Of a DNA stretch of 64,000 nt, positions 60,620 through 64,000 are shown one piece after another (the first letter of the stretch is position 1; each line of letters begins with the position of its first letter). The notes under the pieces were generated by a model. That model did not search any database. It had not been told where the DNA came from and saw only the letters and a list, made by a program, of their open reading frames with translations. Origin of the DNA: Wyeomyia smithii (taxonomy: Eukaryota > Arthropoda > Insecta > Diptera > Culicidae); assembly GCF_029784165.1 (NCBI RefSeq), contig NC_073696.1:151066812-151130811 (forward strand), given 5' to 3'. The position numbers were made by a program, and so were the translations under genes.

Positions 60620-61060
60620 CCTTTAAAAAAAAATCTGGCTCCGGACGAAAATGCACTTTGCAAGAGAGCAAAGTTCGAGCAAAATTAAGGGCGGAAACGC
60701 CTGGTCGGTCGGCGAAATCATATCGTGAGCTGGGCAATAAACATCAGATTATTCCAAAATGGTGAACAAGCATCTGCATGAAATGGTCTTAAAACTTAGA
60801 ATATAAGTACCATAAAAATGGCAAGACCTTGCATTGTCACACTATGCTAATGCAGCTTTAGCGGATTTGCGGCAAGGCAATATCGGTTTTATTTCGAAAG
60901 GATACAATCCTCATAATGTGCCACAGCTGCAGTTTAATGAAACATTCTCAAAGCTCAAAACAATTTAAGCATCCGGAATTCAGAAAGCTATAAAACAAGT
61001 ATCCCAGAGGATCAGGAAAAAAGCGCAATAAGGAGCAGAGTTTTCCCTATGAGATTTGTT
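60620..61060 (+). pseudogene. Tc1/mariner transposase remnant
   Basis: Two separated pieces. The first reads SGSGRKCTLQESKVRAKLRA and AKSYRELGNKH, a helix-turn-helix and linker of a Tc1/mariner-type transposase (60628-60760). The second reads ISKGYNPHNVPQL and KAIKQVSQRIRKK (60895-61030), which resembles the region around the last catalytic residue. The catalytic middle is missing and there are frameshifts. No termini were identified. Confidence 0.55.
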
Positions 61061-61312
61061 AATGAGTTACATTACTTGAATAAACAAACAAGTATAGCAG
61101 GCATGTCTAAACCCACCACACCACCCGCCTTTGTGTTTCAAGCGATGCTACGGAGGGTATTTAGATTGCCCTTCAGTGCGTATACAAAACGATCTGAAAA
61201 CATATGCCGACAGAGAGAAAAATAGTAAGCAATGAGTTCACGAAATATACTAATACACTAATCGTTAAATCTACCCTAAATTGCTATAATTTGATTTTAT
61301 AGTAACAATTAC
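61061..61312. other. Spacer next to a host exon
   Basis: No gene recognised. Probably intron 3' of the exon at 61313-61660. Confidence 0.4.
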
Positions 61313-61660
61313 CTTATAATCTCAGCAGAGTTGAGCAACGTTTCACATTTGCTAGCTTTTGATAGAGCAACGCCGGCCCAAGAGTCAAATCTTGTTGGTT
61401 CTACAGTAAGATCCATAATATAAAATTCGATTGCTTTAGAAAAGTCTCTGTTTTTGAAGTAGTAGTCCGCTAGAAGGTAATAGATTGGTCTAATTTTAAT
61501 ACATATTTTTGATCCAATGTTAATATTAGGCATTATATCTCCAGTTCCATTGATGAAATTGTATGTGGGTTCGGTATATTTTGAAATATTAAGATACTCA
61601 GGAAAAATCAGCAAAATATGTTTTAAAAACGCTTCCATATCAGCGGTAATAGAATCAATC
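61313..61660 (-). CDS. CABIN1-like host exon
   Basis: A 348-nt exon on the minus strand. Acceptor ATTTTAG at 61661-61667, donor AG/GTAATT at 61313/61312; both ends are phase 2. It encodes 115 residues beginning IDSITADMEAFLKHI, with IYYLLADYYFKN (about residues 64-75) and RFDSWAGVALSKAS (about 94-107). These match the conserved core of CABIN1 (calcineurin-binding protein, and a subunit of the HIRA-UBN histone H3.3 chaperone complex), where a TPR-like helical repeat carries the FDSWAG motif. CABIN1 acts in the nucleus. The internal ATG at 61638 is not a start; the frame is open back to the acceptor. Neighbouring exons were not recognised within 60-64 kb. The family match is from memory but spans the whole exon in order. 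Confidence 0.8.
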
Positions 61661-61696
61661 CTAAAATAGATGCATACATTAAAAAGGTGTTTACAA

Positions 61697-61915
61697 AATA
61701 CGAGGTGTGGCTATGAAAAACGAGACTATGTCTATAAAACTTTTTTACACTATTTCATACATAGGTATCTACAGGAGATAGTCAAAATAAGTAGGATAGG
61801 CAAAGTTTTGATGAAATTTGAAATGATGTAGCTTTGCCAAATGTTATTCGATTTGAATAATTCGAACACCATTGAACTGGAAAATTTTTGAAGTTTCATT
61901 TTCTGATTTCAGATC
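61697..61915 (+). repeat. Mariner-like terminal fragment
   Basis: Begins at a TA with CGAGGTGTGGCTATGAAAAA and CGAGAC, a terminus style known from mariner elements. About 220 bp follow with no transposase frame, then the R1 LINE tail begins. The match is from memory. Confidence 0.4.
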
Positions 61916-64000
61916 TTTTTTTTTTTTAACGGTGGCGGGGAAATCTGCAAACAGACAACTGAGAAGAGAACTCAGGGTGTGGGGATGAGACTAGGAGAGA
62001 GATGCTGGGGTAGTCACACTCGCCCAGACACCTACTGATCCCTGTCCCGACCCACTAAAACCCCTCCAGTCTCCAGCCCTGGTCTTCCCGGAACGACGGT
62101 TAAGTATTACGTCGGGGAGTGGCTTTTGTGCGTGATGCACCCTCTTTACTCTTATAACCTCCTAGCTAACTACCTGGAGACTGGTAATTAGCTACCACTG
62201 GCGTGTTGGTGGTTGACCCGCCACACACGTTGCAGCTCCAGAACAATCTGAGAGGCGGCCGCACAGACCGCGTTCCAGATGTCCGGGTCGTCGCACATCC
62301 TCCGGACTAGATTGTCCGGAGTAGTGCCAGGCCCGCTCACAGCCATCATGTTGCTCCTCGCTCTTGCGAAACGGGGGCATACGAAGAAGACATGCTCAGC
62401 AGTCTCCTCCTCCTCCACGCACTCGGGACACATGGGGGACACCGCGTGTCCGAACCTGTGCAGATATTGCCTGAAACAACCATGGCCTGACAGGATTTGT
62501 GTCAGGTAAAAGTTTACTTCACCATGTCGTCTCCCGACCCAGCCGGATATCTCCGGTATGAGTCGGTGCGTCCATCTGCCCTTTGTGGAGTTGGACCATT
62601 CCCGCTGCCAGCGGAGCATCGAGAATGACCTTCTGGTACCTCGTATGCCCCTTGTGTCACGTTGGTCGAAACACTCTCTGTCCTCCTTGATGGCGATGCT
62701 GATAGGCATCATGCCGGACAAGACACAGATTGCATCGTATGACACCGTACGATACGCACTCGCAACTCTCAGGCACATGAGCCTGTAGGTACTTTCCAGT
62801 TTACCACGGTAACTGTTAGTACCTAGCGCTCTTGACCACACTGGCCCACCATACCTAAGTATGGACGAAACCACGCTGGCAAGAAGTCTTCGCTTGCTGC
62901 CATAAACCGCTGAGCTATTGGACATCATACGAGATAGTGCTGCAATAGCCGATGAGGCCCTCTTACAGGCATAGTCGACGTGACTCCCGAACGTGAGCTT
63001 GTCGTCCACCATAACCCCCAAGAGCTTCAGGGATCGCTTCGAGATGATGGTGCAGTCTCCGACTCTGACCACCGCCTGTTGCTCCGATTTACGGTTGTTC
63101 ACAACCGTGACCTCCGTCTTATGATGCGCGAGCTCCAGTTTCCTGGAGCGCATCCAGTCCTCGACCTTGCGTATACAGTGCGCGGCCGTCAACTCGACCT
63201 CCTCGATAGACTCGCCGTAAACCTCCAGCGTTATGTCGTCTGCAAAGCCGACGATCACAACCCCTACAGGGAACTTGAGTTTCAACACTCCGTCATACAT
63301 GACATTCCACAACACCGGGCCCAGGATAGAACCTTGCGGAACTCCTGCGGTAATTGGGACGCACTTCTGACCCTCCTCCGTGTCGTAAACAAGTACTCGA
63401 TTCTGGAAATAATTTTCCAGAATCTTGTACAGCGACACCGGTACATGGATGCTCCTGAGCGCGAGCGCTATGGAGTCCCAACTGGCACTATTGAACGCAT
63501 TCTTCACGTCGAGCGTGACGATTGCGCAGTAGCGTATTCCCCTTCTCTTGCGCTGGATTGCTACCTCCGCCGTCTTGATGACGGAAGAGATTGCGTCCAG
63601 CGTGGACCTGCCCTTCCGGAAGCCGAACTGGTTACTTGCCAGACCGTGTACACCCTCCGTGTACCTCACCAGTCTGTTGAGGATGATCCTCTCAAGCACC
63701 TTGCCCGCGGTGTCCAGCAGGCAGATAGGCCTATATGCCGATGGGTCCCCTGGCGGTTTCCCAGCCTTCGGCAATAAGACCAGTCTCTGCCGCTTCCACC
63801 TGTCCGGAAAGAGACAGTCATCCAGGCACCTCTGCATGACTGCCCTGAACAGCCCGGGGGCCGTTTTTATCGCCAGCCTGATCGCCAGGTTAGGGATACC
63901 ATCCGGTCCCGGTGCCTTGCTCACCTTTAGGGATTTGGCGATCACGATGAGTTCCTCATTCGTAACCCTTGCCTCCTCCCCTGCCTCGACACGGCTGTCG
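61916..64000 (-). mobile_element. R1-clade LINE, 3' part, continues past right edge
   Basis: The run of T at 61916-61927 is the poly-A tail on the minus strand. A 3' UTR of about 260 bp follows, then the open RT frame. The 5' part lies beyond position 64000. The composition is clearly more GC-rich than the surrounding host DNA. Confidence 0.85.
62188..64000 (-). CDS. R1-clade LINE reverse transcriptase (partial, open)
   Basis: At least 600 codons open without a stop and entering from the right edge; the first in-window residues read NEELIVIAKSLKVSKAPGPD. RT motifs: KAPGPDGIPN, KRQRLVLLPKAGKPPG, NQFGFRKGRSTLDAI, LDVKNAFNSA, GVPQGSILGPVLW and the intact catalytic VGFADDITLEV. Thumb: LKLLGVMVDDKLTF. 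Near the C-terminus CPECVEEEETAEHVFFVC forms the CCHC zinc finger common in R1-type proteins. The protein copies element RNA at a nicked target. All catalytic residues seen are normal, so this may be a young copy. The degraded R1 at 44-47 kb and 54.4 kb is a close relative. The endonuclease would be beyond the window. Confidence 0.9.
   Translation of the reverse strand, partial: DSRVEAGEEARVTNEELIVIAKSLKVSKAPGPDGIPNLAIRLAIKTAPGLFRAVMQRCLDDCLFPDRWKRQRLVLLPKAGKPPGDPSAYRPICLLDTAGKVLERIILNRLVRYTEGVHGLASNQFGFRKGRSTLDAISSVIKTAEVAIQRKRRGIRYCAIVTLDVKNAFNSASWDSIALALRSIHVPVSLYKILENYFQNRVLVYDTEEGQKCVPITAGVPQGSILGPVLWNVMYDGVLKLKFPVGVVIVGFADDITLEVYGESIEEVELTAAHCIRKVEDWMRSRKLELAHHKTEVTVVNNRKSEQQAVVRVGDCTIISKRSLKLLGVMVDDKLTFGSHVDYACKRASSAIAALSRMMSNSSAVYGSKRRLLASVVSSILRYGGPVWSRALGTNSYRGKLESTYRLMCLRVASAYRTVSYDAICVLSGMMPISIAIKEDRECFDQRDTRGIRGTRRSFSMLRWQREWSNSTKGRWTHRLIPEISGWVGRRHGEVNFYLTQILSGHGCFRQYLHRFGHAVSPMCPECVEEEETAEHVFFVCPRFARARSNMMAVSGPGTTPDNLVRRMCDDPDIWNAVCAAASQIVLELQRVWRVNHQHASGS

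Noticed and set aside
62980..63777. 265-codon plus-strand ORF
   Set aside because: It is the antisense shadow of the R1 RT; the minus frame has all RT motifs.

Overview
The window looks like a transposon-choked stretch of a culicine mosquito genome, most likely Aedes. The basis is inference from content: AT-rich DNA with small GT-AG introns, a Juan-like jockey LINE, I-, R1-, LOA-, RTE- and CR1-type LINEs, a tRNA-derived SINE, gypsy and BEL/Pao LTR remnants, and many TIR elements and MITEs. No bacterial or organellar genes, rRNA, intact tRNA or CRISPR were seen. Nearly every open frame of any length belongs to a retrotransposon or transposon, and most are broken.

Layout, left half (1-36080): a BEL/Pao gag relic (minus) cut by a repeat copy; about 2 kb of unassigned DNA; two small host exons on the minus strand (4879-5335); a SINE; head-to-tail copies of a composite repeat that ends in a full-length 3.2 kb copy (9322-12526); a 412/mdg1-like gypsy pol with its 3' LTR (13.1-17.1 kb, minus); LOA and CR1-like LINE pieces; two I-clade LINEs facing tail to tail (19963-25002 plus, 25131 to about 31090 minus); a dead DD37D mariner (maT) transposase; a large foldback repeat holding a nested TIR element (32.6-35.3 kb); and a (TA)n tract running into a gap of exactly 500 N (36081-36580).

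Right half (36581-64000): a third I-clade copy starting at the gap; fragments of Juan, RTE and a PHD-finger LINE; a mosaic of R1, LOA and a second gypsy element (44.3-55.2 kb) with duplicated segments, a pogo-derived element and a MITE inserted in the gypsy RT; an inverted cluster of the composite repeat (55234-60577); a Tc1/mariner remnant; a third host exon (61313-61660, minus) that matches the calcineurin-binding/HIRA-complex protein CABIN1; and an R1 LINE whose RT frame is open and runs off the right edge.

The host signal suggests that most of the window is intronic or intergenic DNA around a CABIN1-like gene on the minus strand. The apparent exon order conflicts with the order expected in the protein, and the conflict spans the 500-N gap, so the scaffold order may be wrong. 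The most unusual repeat is the composite family: T-rich termini with a short inverted GCCTTTCTC/GAGAAAGGC pair enclosing three successive zones, each made of its own diverged tandem module.
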